Shown: piece by piece, positions 13,801 to 24,315 of the stretch | How positions within the stretch are numbered: position 1 is the stretch's first letter | Layout of the letters: each line of letters opens with the position of its first letter | DNA from: Capsaspora owczarzaki ATCC 30864 | Lineage: Eukaryota > Opisthokonta > Filasterea | Assembly (NCBI RefSeq): GCF_000151315.2 | Contig: NW_011887295.1 | Span: 1,956,496 to 2,020,495 of the forward strand | Direction of reading: 5' to 3' | DNA length: 64,000 nt | Position numbers and translations under genes: made by a program | The notes under the pieces: model-generated | The model's database searches: none | Told to the model about the DNA's origin: nothing | Seen by the model: only the letters and a program-made list of their open reading frames with translations

Positions 13801-15529
13801 CTACCAGTCACCGGAAATTCAAATCATTGTAGCCCCGGTCAGCGTGGCCAACATTAACGAATCGTCTGTGATTGCCATCACGAGCCAAGGCTCGACCGGT
13901 GGGGCTGGACATTACGTTGTTGACGTGGCCTTGCCCGGCTCTGTGCTGCTTGCTCTGGCGGCGGCAACGTCCCTGTCGAATTTTGTCATTGAGGCTTCGA
14001 TTATGACGAGTGATGCCTTCTTCCCGAGCTCACAGATGGTCCCTGGCGAGGTGTTTATTGGTTCCCAAATCCTCTCGTTCAGCGTGCAAGGCCAAGTTCT
14101 CACCAATCTCTCGGAACCGCTGCGCTTTACGTTCGGCCATCCGGCCGCGACCGCGACCGCGTCAGCACCGGCTCGGTCGTGTGTCTGGTATGACTATGCA
14201 ATCAGCAGCTGGTCGACAACTGGCTGCACAACGCGTGAAATTGACAGCTTCACCACCGAGTGCAGCTGCAACCACGCGACCGACTTTTCCGTCCTGTTTG
14301 ACCTCAATGGCGCCAGCGGATCTTCTGAAGTGCTGAGCACCATCACCTATGTCGGCTGTGCCCTGTCGTTGGCTGGCGTTCTGCTCACCTTTGGGACGTT
14401 CTTGGCATTCTCGCAACTGCGCACGCCTGCCATCCGGATGGTCATGCACCTGTGCGTGGCCATCTTTGCCGTCAATCTCGTATTCTTGGCAGGTGCTTCG
14501 CCTCCTTCCAGTCTCCAGGACGATGAAGACCACAGCTCCACCGAATGGGGCCAGTGCCGTGCGACCGCCATCTTTTTGCACTACTTCCTGCTGACAGCCT
14601 TCTTTTGGATGTTTGCCATGGTGGTGTCGCTCTTCCGCGCCATCGTTCTGCTCGACTCGAACACGCACCTGTATTTTAAGCACATTGCCATTGCGTGCTG
14701 GTCTGTTCCGGCCCTCTTTGTCATCATCACCATGGCCGTGGACATTGACAATTATGGCAGCACCACGGCGTGCTGGATTACCGAGCGGGCGGCGCTGCTT
14801 GGCGCGTTCGTCGTGCCCGTGCTCGTTCTGATTGCTGTCAACTTTGTCCTGTTTATTGCCATTGTCCGGGCACTGCTTCGCAACGCTGCCGAGCTCAAAT
14901 CGCTGCAGCAAGAAAACCGGCCGCAGGCGCGTGCCATCGCCGCCATCTTTGTCTTGCTCGGCGTCACCTGGGTGTTTGGCATTCTTGCGCTCGACGACGC
15001 CGCCACGGCCATGGAGTACTTGTTTGTCATCTTCAACAGCTTGCAAGGCTTTTTCATTTTTGTCCTGTACTGCTGCAATCGCCGCGTGCTGACCGAGTAC
15101 CGCAAGGCGGTTGACAAGAGCTACCATTCTTTGCGGATGCGATCGACCTCGCGCACGTCCGGTGGCCACAGCTCGGCCAGCTCGAACTTTGGCAGCACAA
15201 GCAGTGGGTACGCCACCAACAATAGCAGCACGCTTGCCCGCAGTCGTCCGACGTCGTCGGCGTATTACAGCTCGCACGACGATGTGAGGCAAGGCTACTC
15301 TTCGTCTGCGACTTCTTCGCCTTCGCCAACGCGCTCTCGGTCTACCGGCCTGACGCTGCGCGCGCCCGTGGACTTTAACGCGTCCAATACGACGACAGGC
15401 TTTGCATCCCAGCTCCACCTCCCAGCTATCAATTTCGCGACGACATTGCCGCCGCGTCCCTTGACCGTCGAGCACCGCAGTGTGCACATTGAGATGGAGC
15501 AACTGCCCGGTGACGAGACGCGTGTTTAG
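1812..15529 (+). CDS. Giant adhesion-GPCR-like receptor (~4,516 aa)
   Basis: Two exons: 1812-11814 and 11982-15529. The intron has a gtaagt donor and a cag acceptor, both phase 1, and the join reads G+AG = Glu, keeping the Cys-rich pattern in frame. In order: a signal peptide (residues ~1-28), a long Ser/Thr-rich ectodomain with eight diverged ~310-residue repeats (to ~2730), furin-like Cys-rich modules (~2740-3455), seven 43-residue Cys repeats (~3460-3759), a hormone-receptor-like domain (~3773-3822: Cys, Trp, RTC, GTW), a GAIN-like region, a GPS motif (~4067-4107: C-W-Y-D-Y, W-S, GC, CSCNHATDF) and seven membrane segments (~4120-4380). The tail is Ser-rich. The TM region resembles class B2 receptors, for example the TWVFG-type TM6 and FNSLQGFFIF-type TM7. 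The membrane family is firm. The repeats look like a beta-solenoid, which is inference. Ligand unknown. Confidence 0.88.
2949..9446 (+). repeat. Eight diverged ~310-residue ectodomain repeats
   Basis: A Cys-Tyr/Trp/Met motif (for example CYASIATV, CYASIQQV, CYRSIATI) recurs in frame at 2949, 3864, 4803, 5754, 6684, 7578, 8526 and 9444, that is every 894-951 bp. Within each unit follow a LQP..W..GG stretch, a P-G-S/N beta-like line, N-Y-G lines with Cys pairs, and an AFFG-type turn in the middle copies. Copies around 3864-6684 are most alike and the outer ones more diverged, which suggests old internal duplication. Coordinates mark the first and last anchor; each unit extends on either side of its anchor. 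Confidence 0.75.
12356..13255 (+). repeat. Seven tandem 129-bp (43-aa) Cys-rich copies
   Basis: Each unit encodes six cysteines plus an HNATHCLTSC core and a QNPFVSS line. Copies start at 12356, 12485 and then every 129 bp, with the seventh at 13130 one codon shorter. DNA identity between inner copies is very high, including synonymous sites, so the array was expanded or homogenised recently. An N-x-T sequon lies at the start of every unit. Confidence 0.9.
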
Positions 15530-15994
15530 ACATTTTGGTTTGTTTTGTGATTTGGTTGTTTTGTTCTTTTTTCGTTGTAAAAATCCAATCCATTCTTGTG
15601 AATTACAGTCCAAGTGCAGTTGTCGTCTGAATTGCGATGCTGAAATTGCTGACAAAGTGACAAATTTACAACAGTCACGAATTCAATTTTCTCAGTCTTT
15701 TCTTTTTTCTTTTTTCTTTTTATTCTCGTTTCTGAATTCTCATTTTCGACCAATTGTTCTCTTTTTGCCTTTGTTGGTGAGTTTTTTTTTTTTTTTTTTT
15801 TCAAATTTCATTTCGCGTAGATTGGTTTTTTTCCTTTGTCTCTTTCGGACGGCGGCTTTTCTTGCTGCACTCGTGAACACGCGCTGCACACAAACACTGT
15901 ATCATTGCACACGCAACCAACCCAGCGTCGCCTCGTTTCTCGACTCGCGGGCCCGGCTTTGGTCGCTGTTCGTTTTGGCGTGAAATTCATCTCC

Positions 15995-16025
<31 letters not shown>

Positions 16026-16139
16026 TCTTTGGCAACAACATCATTTCCTTTTTGTTTGACGGTTTTTTGATTGAAGTGAGGTTTTTGAGCGCAGCAGCAG
16101 CAGCATTGCGGCATTGCAGCACACACACACTCACATTTG

Positions 16140-16172
<33 letters not shown>

Positions 16173-17162
16173 CGTACCCTCGGCTTGACGGCGCACTTGC
16201 TGCTTTGCAAAGACAAGTGGCGTCGGCGGTTTTTCTTGTTGCTGCCACAGTTCTGCTTTTTTTTTTTTTTCGCTTCTCGTCCACGGAGGGGGTTGGTTGC
16301 ATACCCCAGCAACTCTCGGAGTATTGCGATCGCGGTGAAGCCGAGCCAAGGCATTGGTGCGGTGCGCTGCGCTGCGGTGTAGTGTGTCGGCTGCTCACAA
16401 CGCCTCAGAAGCCCCACCATCGTGACGCTTTTGATCACACTACTCCGTGGGCCGTTCTCATCATCGACAGCCTCAGATTTCCCCCCCCCCCACGCTCGAC
16501 ATGCTCCAGACCACGAGATGGGGTTGTGACACTGTGTCGGTCGCAGCTCGATTTCTGTTGTATTCGTATTGTGTTTCCAAAGGTGTTTTCGGTTGCCAAC
16601 AACCGCTCACGCTGTTTTGGCTGCAATTTTTCGTGAGCTTGTCCGAGGAGTGGACATGTCTTCGTGCATGGTCGCATATAAACGTGCGCTGTGCTTTACG
16701 AGTGTGCGGATGGCAGTCCTTCGCCTTCTTGCACGAGCGACGTTTAGGCAGATTTGATGACCAAAAACAGATCTAAAAATTCAAAAACATGGTGAAAAAA
16801 AAAGAAAAAAAAATAAAAAAAAATCAAAAAATCAAATCTTCCAAAACAAGAACGCGATGAGTCACAACCGCTCAGAATTGGGTGAAAATCAAGCAGTCAT
16901 CACCAAGAACCAAACAATTGCTGACAACTCACCAATCACTTTGGCTCGCTTGGCACATCTGACAGATCGCTGCTTGCGTCTCAATTCGGACTCGAATCAA
17001 TCCAGCACCCAAGGAACACGAACAAACACCCCCATTTTGACTCACCCCCCTCGTCACCGGGTGAGACAGACTCGGAGAAACAAACAAACCTCCACTTGAA
17101 AAAACAAAACAAAGGCTAAATCCACTAGGCGTGCATATCCTACTCCAGTCGACTGGCACCCG
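15530..17162. other. Intergenic, homopolymer-rich
   Basis: This spacer lies between the receptor stop and the Rap1GAP-like start. It holds T runs at about 15782-15802 and 15995-16022 (28 T), a (CA)n tract at 16120-16174 and an A-rich block at about 16794-16830. A TATA-like sequence (catataaac) lies near 16675. No convincing coding region is present. The 3' UTR of the receptor and the promoter of the next gene must fall here. Confidence 0.5.
16120..16174. repeat. (CA)n dinucleotide repeat, interrupted
   Basis: A run of CA units is broken once near 16131-16140 and once near 16166. It is an ordinary microsatellite in the spacer. Confidence 0.9.
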
Positions 17163-19664
17163 ATGACAGACTCGCCAATCAACACGGGCACCCTGGGCTC
17201 GACACCCACAGGATGGGCCAACTTTCTGCTCAATGAAGAAGAGTTTCCCGACGAAACCATGAAGTCGGCCTACTTTGCCAATCCAATCTTCGACTTGGCC
17301 ATCACCGGGCTTGGCGGTGCCGCTGACGAAATGGAAACAAACACGGAGACGAAAAAGCCGGCTCGGGGATTTGCAGCGACCGGCCGACTGTCCATCATTC
17401 TGTCCGAAGAGGCAGTCGAAGCGATGCTGCCCAAGAAGCGTGCCAGCTCCGACTCGGTGCACTCGCTCGGCGGCGGCCACCGACAGTCCGTCTTCCGTCG
17501 CCGCCCGTCGGTCAGCAGCAACACTGGCGGGTCTCGCTCGGGCACGCCAACTCCGCCAGAAGGGGCTGGTTCGCTCGTTGCCGCGACCCTTTCCAAGGCT
17601 GCCAGCAAGGTAGGCGCTGCCCCGACGAGCAGCGTCCAGCGTGCCACAACGCCTCCCGCCATTGTCATTCCAGGGTCTGTTTCGCCAGTTCCGCGACAGC
17701 CTGGCGGGCCGACGCAGCAGCTGCTGGTCGCCGACCCTGCCTGGTACATTTATTCAGCACGCGACGTCTGGATTGCCGAGGACGACGACGTGCCAAGCGG
17801 CGCTCAGAGCGCCAGCATGAGCCACGCCAGCAGCCTCAGCAATCTCGCCGCCGCGTCGTCGCCCATGCTGCCGGCTTCACCCCACTCTGCTGCCGCTCTC
17901 AGCCATCGCCGGCAATCATCGTATACCTCCACAGACTCTTCCAACAGCCTGCCCTCGCTGGCCTCGCCCGGAGGCATGCGTCGAGGCAGCGCAAATGTTG
18001 GCACGCCGGCCGCTCCGTTGTCGACCGGTGGTGGCGCCAATGTCGTGACTACGACTGCCGCTGCCGCCGCTGCTGCTGCTTCTGCTCTGTCGCCCGAATC
18101 GCACCGCGGAATTGAGCTGAGCTATCGATTCTATCGCGAGTTCTTTTACGGTCACAAGCACAAGATTTTCTGCGGGACGCAGGACAATGCACCCATGATT
18201 TTGGCCATCTTTTGCGAGGAAAAGGACTATAAAGACCATCCGAACGCCCGGTTGACGGTGGAGAGTCGTGACAAGTTCGGCGGCTCGCGTGGCTCGGTCG
18301 GGTCGGAGACCCAGTCGCAAACCGACTCGCTTCACGAGCCGTCGCGCGACGGCGGCGGCAGCTCGGACAGCGACCAGCCGCTCTCCCCGCCCATTTTGTC
18401 GCCAAAGACGGCGCCCGCCCCAGCACGTGCCAGCGGCGTCTTTTCGTTCGACAATATTGCTGCACTCGACTCGAAAGCCTCCACCCAGGAGAAGGACAAG
18501 CACGGGCAGTCTAGTTCGCAAGACTCGCACGCCAGCAATCACCGACACTACATTGCGCTGTTGTGGACGCAGGACGCGGTCATCTGCACTGCGTTTGTGG
18601 ACGACTCCAACCGTTGGAAGAAAATCACTGCTGCAGTGAAATCCCGGGCGCGGCGTGCACTGCACTTGGTGTCGCCTCACTTTCCCCTTGAGTTCCGCTC
18701 CGCCATCACGTCTCTCAAGCGTGTGCGCGAGTCTGTCTATACTCCCAACTCGCTGCTCAAGATCGAAGACCACCTCTTTGACATGTTCTTCCCAACCCGC
18801 TTCAAGTTTGGCGTCGTGTATGTGCGCGATGGACAAACCCACGAGGACGATGTCTTTGCCAACTCGGAGCCCAGCGCAGGCTTTTCCAACTTTTTGAGCC
18901 AGCTCGGCGATGTCGTGCAGCTCAAGGGCTTTGTCGGGTATGCCGCTGGTCTGGACACTCGCACGGACACCACGGGCGAAGTTTCCGTCTACACAAAGTG
19001 GCGAGATGCCGAGATCATGTTCCATGTGGCTACAATGCTCCCGTACGGAGCTGTGGACAAGCAGCAACTGCAGCGCAAGCGGCACATTGGCAACGACGTG
19101 TGCGTTATTGTGTACCACGAGAGCAAGCAGCCATACTGCCCGTCGCTTATCAAGTCGCAGTTCAACCACGTCGTGCTGGTTGTGCGTCCAGAAACCTCGC
19201 CACCGCCAGAAGTTGCCGCAGCCGCGCCGAACAAGTCCTTCTACCATGTGGACGTGGCAGCCAAGCTGGAAGTTCCGCAACCCGAAGGCATTGTTGCGCC
19301 GACGCTTTGGGAGAGCGGTCCGCAGCTCAAAGAGCGGCTGTTGCAAATTCTGTGCGTCGCCCAGCAGAATGCCATGCAGGCACGCCAATTCTACTTGCCG
19401 ATCTGCAAGTTCCGCGAAAGCCTTCTCTGCACTCTTGTGAATGACATTGAGCGAAAGCGCTTTGTGGACCTTGCAGGCACTGGAAGCGTGAACGGCGGTG
19501 GCAGCGTGAGCGGTTCCGGCACGACCAGCAGCCCGCCTTCCACCGGCGGTTCGAATCTCGTTCGCCGAACCTCCCACATGTCCGACGACAAGCCGTCATC
19601 CCTCTTTAAAAACAAAATGTCTCGCCAGCAGTCCTTGCCTCAGCTGGATTCGCGAGCAAAGTAG
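17163..19664 (+). CDS. RAP1GAP: Rap1GAP-like GTPase-activating protein (833 aa)
   Basis: Single-exon frame. Residues 1-310 are Ser/Ala-rich and probably disordered. The RapGAP domain runs from about 314 to 750. It opens with an FYREFFYGHKHK line that matches the YYKYFYGKDH start of Rap1GAP, then has FKFGVVYVRDGQT, a GLDTRTDTTGE line and QLQRKRHIGNDV. The Asn in IGND (about 643) is the catalytic 'Asn thumb' of the family, and QFNHVVLVV follows. A Ser-rich insertion of about 75 residues (~375-455) splits the N-terminal subdomain. The family stimulates GTP hydrolysis by Rap1 and so damps adhesion signalling; that role is inferred here. The chosen ATG is the first in the frame after a non-coding leader. 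An upstream exon cannot be excluded. Confidence 0.85.
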   Translation: MTDSPINTGTLGSTPTGWANFLLNEEEFPDETMKSAYFANPIFDLAITGLGGAADEMETNTETKKPARGFAATGRLSIILSEEAVEAMLPKKRASSDSVHSLGGGHRQSVFRRRPSVSSNTGGSRSGTPTPPEGAGSLVAATLSKAASKVGAAPTSSVQRATTPPAIVIPGSVSPVPRQPGGPTQQLLVADPAWYIYSARDVWIAEDDDVPSGAQSASMSHASSLSNLAAASSPMLPASPHSAAALSHRRQSSYTSTDSSNSLPSLASPGGMRRGSANVGTPAAPLSTGGGANVVTTTAAAAAAAASALSPESHRGIELSYRFYREFFYGHKHKIFCGTQDNAPMILAIFCEEKDYKDHPNARLTVESRDKFGGSRGSVGSETQSQTDSLHEPSRDGGGSSDSDQPLSPPILSPKTAPAPARASGVFSFDNIAALDSKASTQEKDKHGQSSSQDSHASNHRHYIALLWTQDAVICTAFVDDSNRWKKITAAVKSRARRALHLVSPHFPLEFRSAITSLKRVRESVYTPNSLLKIEDHLFDMFFPTRFKFGVVYVRDGQTHEDDVFANSEPSAGFSNFLSQLGDVVQLKGFVGYAAGLDTRTDTTGEVSVYTKWRDAEIMFHVATMLPYGAVDKQQLQRKRHIGNDVCVIVYHESKQPYCPSLIKSQFNHVVLVVRPETSPPPEVAAAAPNKSFYHVDVAAKLEVPQPEGIVAPTLWESGPQLKERLLQILCVAQQNAMQARQFYLPICKFRESLLCTLVNDIERKRFVDLAGTGSVNGGGSVSGSGTTSSPPSTGGSNLVRRTSHMSDDKPSSLFKNKMSRQQSLPQLDSRAK

Positions 19665-20212
19665 TCGGTCACCTTGTCTGCCTCTTTTGTTTGTTTTTTC
19701 TTTTCTTTCTATTGTGATTGTTAGTTTTTTTTTTGGTTTGAGATGTTGCTTTTTGTTGTTGCATGCGTTGTTTGATTTTTTTTTGCTGGTTTTTCCTTGC
19801 CGTTTCGGTTTTGATTTCAGGTGGGTGTACATTTGTGCTGGTCGCGATTTTCTTGTTGCTTGTTTAGAGTTTTTCCCCCACCTCGCTTTGTTGTTGTTGT
19901 CGTTATGCCTTGTGCCTGTCGAGCCTTATTTTTTTCTTTCACGAATAAAGAAGCTGCGCTCTCACACTGGTTGTGAGTGTTGTCAGATACGCTTCTTTGA
20001 TTGAGTTGAATCTGTTCATCACTTTGATTGAACATTGCAAAGCATCTAAAATGACGCGAGCGAGTTTAATTCACAAATCTAAAAAAGATGATAACAGCGA
20101 CCAAACCAAAAAACCAAACAACAACAACAGCAACACCAACAAAACATTGAACAGAACAAGTACCACACATAACACATTCCCAAGTACAACAACCTACACC
20201 CCTTCTTTGCTG
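19665..20212. other. Convergent 3' spacer
   Basis: This lies between the Rap1GAP-like stop and the stop of the opposite-strand Ser-rich ORF. It is T-rich in the first half and A/C-rich in the second, as expected for two 3' UTRs meeting tail to tail. No coding region is seen. Confidence 0.5.
19944..19949 (+). terminator. AATAAA polyadenylation signal
   Basis: A perfect AATAAA hexamer stands 280 bases downstream of the Rap1GAP-like stop and is followed by a GT-rich stretch (ggttgtgagtgttgt). This is the usual arrangement for cleavage and polyadenylation. Confidence 0.5.
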
Positions 20213-21067
20213 TTAAGAAAACTCGTAGCACCACGATGAAGACGGGACTGCTACACACGAGGCTTGCCGAGCACGTTGAAGAGTGCCTTTTGCTACTACG
20301 CTGACGGTCAATGGGCCGTGCCGCGAAGTGGACAGCACGGTAGGGGTTGCTGGGCACGATGCCGACGCCGCTGCTGACGGCGATGCTGTACTTGACAAAG
20401 TCGATTGAACGGCACCAGTTGCTTGTGTTTGGACGGGTGATGCAGGGGCAAACTCGAGCCGGGCCAGCGAGTGCCTTCGCTTCAAGTCGGCAAACACGAT
20501 CGAGCGAGAAAGCGAGTCAGATCCGCGTTGACGGGCAGACGCAGACATTTGCAGACGTAGTTGCAATCGCTCCACCGATCGCTGCTGTTGTTGCCGGGGC
20601 GAGAGCATGGCGAGACGCTCCGTCACTTGGTTGTCGGAAATCGATCCTTGCACATCGCTGCTCGCGCCGGATTTTTGCAATCTTGGCAGAACCGGTGATT
20701 GGAATTCGACACTAGAGGCCACGACGGGTGACTGATCGACTGATCGCGGAGCAACTGGTGTGCTGGACGACGAGGAACCGTTTTCTTGGTTTTCTTCTTG
20801 ACGGATGTTGCTGTTGCAGGCGGATTCGATCGTGGTTGGCTTGGAAAAGGCAAAGCATCCGAATCGGAGCTTGGATTGCGTCGAGTGGTCCATGTTAACA
20901 TTGAAGCGGTTGGCAGACGTTTGCGCAAACGGTGCTCTTGACGTCGCGGCGTTGCTGACTTGCATTGAAGAAGAGAAGGACGAAAATTTCGAGGCAACGT
21001 TTTCGCTCAATTCAAAGTTTTCCTTGTTTGTTTCAATGGAGATACTGTGGCTAACGTCGACAGACAT
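20213..21067 (-). CDS. Hypothetical Ser/Gln-rich protein (284 aa)
   Basis: I do not recognise this protein. The frame is open for 284 codons. It is Ser/Ala/Thr-rich with a Gln run (RQQQQR), a basic KRRHSLARLEF stretch that fits a basophilic kinase site, and no membrane segment or signal peptide. The ATG has a good context (ggtcaccATG), and a TATA-like ttatatta lies about 35 bases upstream on the same strand. The composition resembles disordered regulatory proteins. It is convergent with the Rap1GAP-like gene. It could be a single-exon gene or one exon of a longer one. Confidence 0.5.
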   Translation of the reverse strand: MSVDVSHSISIETNKENFELSENVASKFSSFSSSMQVSNAATSRAPFAQTSANRFNVNMDHSTQSKLRFGCFAFSKPTTIESACNSNIRQEENQENGSSSSSTPVAPRSVDQSPVVASSVEFQSPVLPRLQKSGASSDVQGSISDNQVTERLAMLSPRQQQQRSVERLQLRLQMSASARQRGSDSLSRSIVFADLKRRHSLARLEFAPASPVQTQATGAVQSTLSSTASPSAAASASCPATPTVLSTSRHGPLTVSVVAKGTLQRARQASCVAVPSSSWCYEFS

Positions 21068-22300
21068 GGTGACCTATTACTTGGAACTGCTATAAAAGTA
21101 ATATAACGCGAGACAAAAGGGTCTGTCAAAGCAGAGCAGACATTCACGAGTGAGCACGACGGTTGGTGAAACAGGTTGAAACAAAAATCCGAGACTTGTC
21201 AAACGGTTTCAAAGCGTTGTTTCAAGCTCGGATTTTCCAGCCTCTCCTTTCATTCATCCAGCACTGGAATGATAGGTTTAGAAGAATAGATTGTTGTAGA
21301 TTCGGCGGCAATATGTACCGGTTGAGGATACGGGTGATCGAGTGGGAGTGCGCGCGCGCAAAGTGGTTTCAAAATTGTAGGTTTTTGTTTTTTGGGCCGT
21401 AAAACCGTTGCTTCTCAACGCGATCGGTCGCGTGGTTGCCATTTGGCGAGGGTTTGATTTTTTTCGTTCAGCAAATCCGTGATTCACACATCTCATGTCG
21501 GAACGCAGGACGAGAATCGAGAAGCGAGAGAGAAGCGAGAGGGCGCAAAAGCAGTCAGAAGGAGAAACCATCAAACAAAAAAACCGCGAAAACATGAAAC
21601 CGATCCGTAAACAGTTGCCAGATTTTGAATGGGAAAACCGTTGAGAGGGAATACGAAAAGCTGGAGGTCGAAACGCAACAGCCGCGGAACGCTAGGACTA
21701 TACCAGTTGAGTGGAGGGTGTATTAGTGGACGGGGGAGGAGGGAGCGGGCGAGGCGATTGTGAGCGAGGCGATGCTTGAAGGGAGATGCGAGAACGACTT
21801 TTTTTTTTTTTTTTTTTTTGCTTTTTGGGCGGTTGCAACGGTTTGGCGTCTGGCTCAGCCCGTCCGTCTCCAACAGCTGAATGCAAGGTCATACTCGAGT
21901 AAAATGGAGATCAAAGCAGCATGAATACGCAGGGTGCAGGAGCGGGTTCAGGGGGAGGATGGGGAAGCGAAACAAACAGCGCTTTTGGGCAGTACCGAAA
22001 CACTGAAGTGAAACAAGCAACGAAGGTTGGTTGAAAGGTTGTTTTTGTAGGACTGACCAAAGTAAAGAACAACCCATCCAAATGCAGAAAAGAGGATGCT
22101 GTAACAAGGTTGGAGTTGTAATTCCGTGAAACAATGCAGTTCAAGCGTTTGGCACTGAATCTCATCCGCATGGATTTAGAACACAAGCTCCCATGTTATT
22201 CTGCTCATTCCCCATTGCTGCTCTCTCTTTTGCTTTTTTCCTTTCTCAAATTTATTTGGATGCGGGGTCACTCTCCATTTTGCCATTATTCCCCCCTCCA
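21068..22300. promoter_or_regulatory. Divergent spacer, probable promoters
   Basis: This 1.2 kb separates the divergent Ser-rich ORF and the bZIP-SAM gene. TATA-like sequences (tataaaag near 21091 on the plus strand, ttatatta on the minus) lie close to the ORF start. A T run occurs at about 21801-21819. No coding region is seen. An ATG at 22193, in frame with the bZIP start at 22301, could extend that protein by 36 residues. Confidence 0.4.
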
Positions 22301-24315
22301 ATGCTCGTCGCAATGACTTCGATTGGCGCCTCACCGTTCGCTCTTCCTCCCACTTCAGCCACCTCCGCGTACCACCCATCGCCTGTGCCCATGCATACAA
22401 CACCGTCTCCTGCAGGGGGCTTCCAATCGCACCCACTTGCGCCGATGCCCAAGCAATCCTCGTCGTCGTCGTCACTGCCCACGTCTGCACCTTCTTCCAG
22501 TCACAGTCACGCCGCCATGCGCAACAGCGTCGAAATCCTCGCTGCCGCGGCCGCTGCCGGTAAACCCAACCTCCAAACGCCGCTCACCCGTGCTTTGATT
22601 TGCGCTATTGTGATTCACATCAGTTTCTCCGCCCTTTGACACGAGTCTCAGTGTCTTTGGTCTCGTGCCATTGCAGTGGTGAAATCGGGGAAAGCGAGAG
22701 AGAGAGTTTTGTATTGCATGACGTGATGACAATGCGATGACGTCTTTTTCGATTTTTGACGTTTTTTTTTTGCTTTGCTTTTGGCCTTCCTTTGGCTTTT
22801 CGTGTTCTCTTCTTTCACTGCTTCTCTTCTTCGACATCCACTATACGTCTCTTATTCCATGAATGGGAACAAAACGACAACGATGATAATAATGATGACG
22901 ATGAAAACCGAGTTGTTCTGCACATGGTTCTCAATGGCTGATTTTTTTTTGTATTTTGGCTCTACAGTTTCGTCATCGTCGTCAGCTAATGGAAATCGAG
23001 CCATCATCCAACCTCAAGCTGCACCCTCTGCGTCTTCGTCATTGATGCCCACCGTGTATTCGCAAAAGCCGATTGGAGTGGTCGCTGCGGATACTTCTGC
23101 TCAGTATGCACAGAGTGCAACAAGTGCTGCCGATTGGCACCGCAACGCTGCTGCTGCTGCACCGCTTGCCAAGCCACCCACAAATGCAGTGCCAGAATCG
23201 GCGCTCGCTGCCAGTTCGCTTCAAAACACTGCTGCCACCGCTGGATTGTCGTCGGGTGGGGTGCCGGCGCCTTCTGCCAACATCCAAATCCGCCGCGAGC
23301 GAAACGCCATCTCGGCGCGCAAGTCGCGGGATAAGAAGCGAGAGTACGTCAAGGTCCTCGAGGAGCGACTCACGGTGCTCGCCAAAGCCCACGCAGAGAT
23401 GGCAGCCTTCCTGCAGACCCTGCCCGCAGAACTCGGCGTGCACCTGCAGCCGTTTGCGCAGCCCGGTCAAGTCGCCGTCGTCGAAGAGGCAATGGCGCTT
23501 GCAGCCCTTGTTTTACAGCAGCAGGGCGCAGGCCTGGACTCCACCATGCTGGCCCAGTTTGGCCCAGTTCAGCAGCCTCAGCAGCCTCAGCAGCAGCTGC
23601 AGGAAACCCGACCGAACAACACACAGCTCAGCACCGTGTTTGCGAAGCGACTGGTTCGCAACCGCTCAGCCTTACCTCCTTGGATGCTGCCTTGGATGCT
23701 GCCAACGCACGCATTTCCAAGCGCGCTGCTCGTTTTAGCTTCCAGGAGAAGCGAGACCGCCGTCGCAAGGCGTCCATGCTGCTCGAAGCGCTCGCGCTCC
23801 ACCAGGTTGATCTTGGACTTGCGCCCGCGCACTCTCGTAGCAAGCGATCCAGTAGTGACAGTGACGAGTCTGGTGCCAGCGGCAGCGATCAGGACGACCT
23901 GCATCATGACAATCATGGCGACAACAACAACAGCAACAGCAACGGCAACAGCAACAGCAACATCAGAGCCGGCAGCGACTCGGCGTCATCTTGTGCTTCC
24001 TCAGTATCTGGCGACGACCACACGACTGCCTCCAAGCTCTCGCCCCGCAGCAGCTGGTCTTCTTCGTCCGAGGACGACGGCAGCCGCCATGGTAATTCGC
24101 TGGATTTTCGTCAGTGGTCTTCGCGGGAGGTGGCCGAGTACCTCGAGCGATGCGGGCACGCCGATGTTGCCACCCGTTTTTTGCAAGAGGAGATATCCGG
24201 CGAGGTCTTGTCCATGCTCCAGGTCGGGTATTTTACGCAGGCGCCGCTTGGCCTCACGCTTGGCAAGGCCTGCAAGTTGTATGAGTGTTTCCAGCAGCTC
24301 ATCAAGACCAACTAG
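22301..24315 (+). CDS. bZIP transcription factor with C-terminal SAM domain
   Basis: Exon 1 is 22301-22559 and the intron 22560-22967 is phase 1 at both ends. Exon 2 starts at 22968. The basic region (about 23287-23345) reads RRERNAISARKSRDKKREY, the N-x7-R signature of bZIP DNA-binding domains, followed by a short leucine zipper. A Gln/Pro-rich linker follows. The frame then changes: the bZIP frame runs into nonsense after about 23640, while the +2 frame carries a basic ARFSFQEKRDRRRK stretch, an acidic Ser/Asn-rich linker and a SAM domain (about 24106-24306, RQWSSREVAEYLE...). Removing 23638-23669 (32 nt, GT...AG) joins both frames into 524 aa; an assembly error would also explain it. SAM domains mediate oligomerisation. 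DNA target unknown. Confidence 0.75.
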
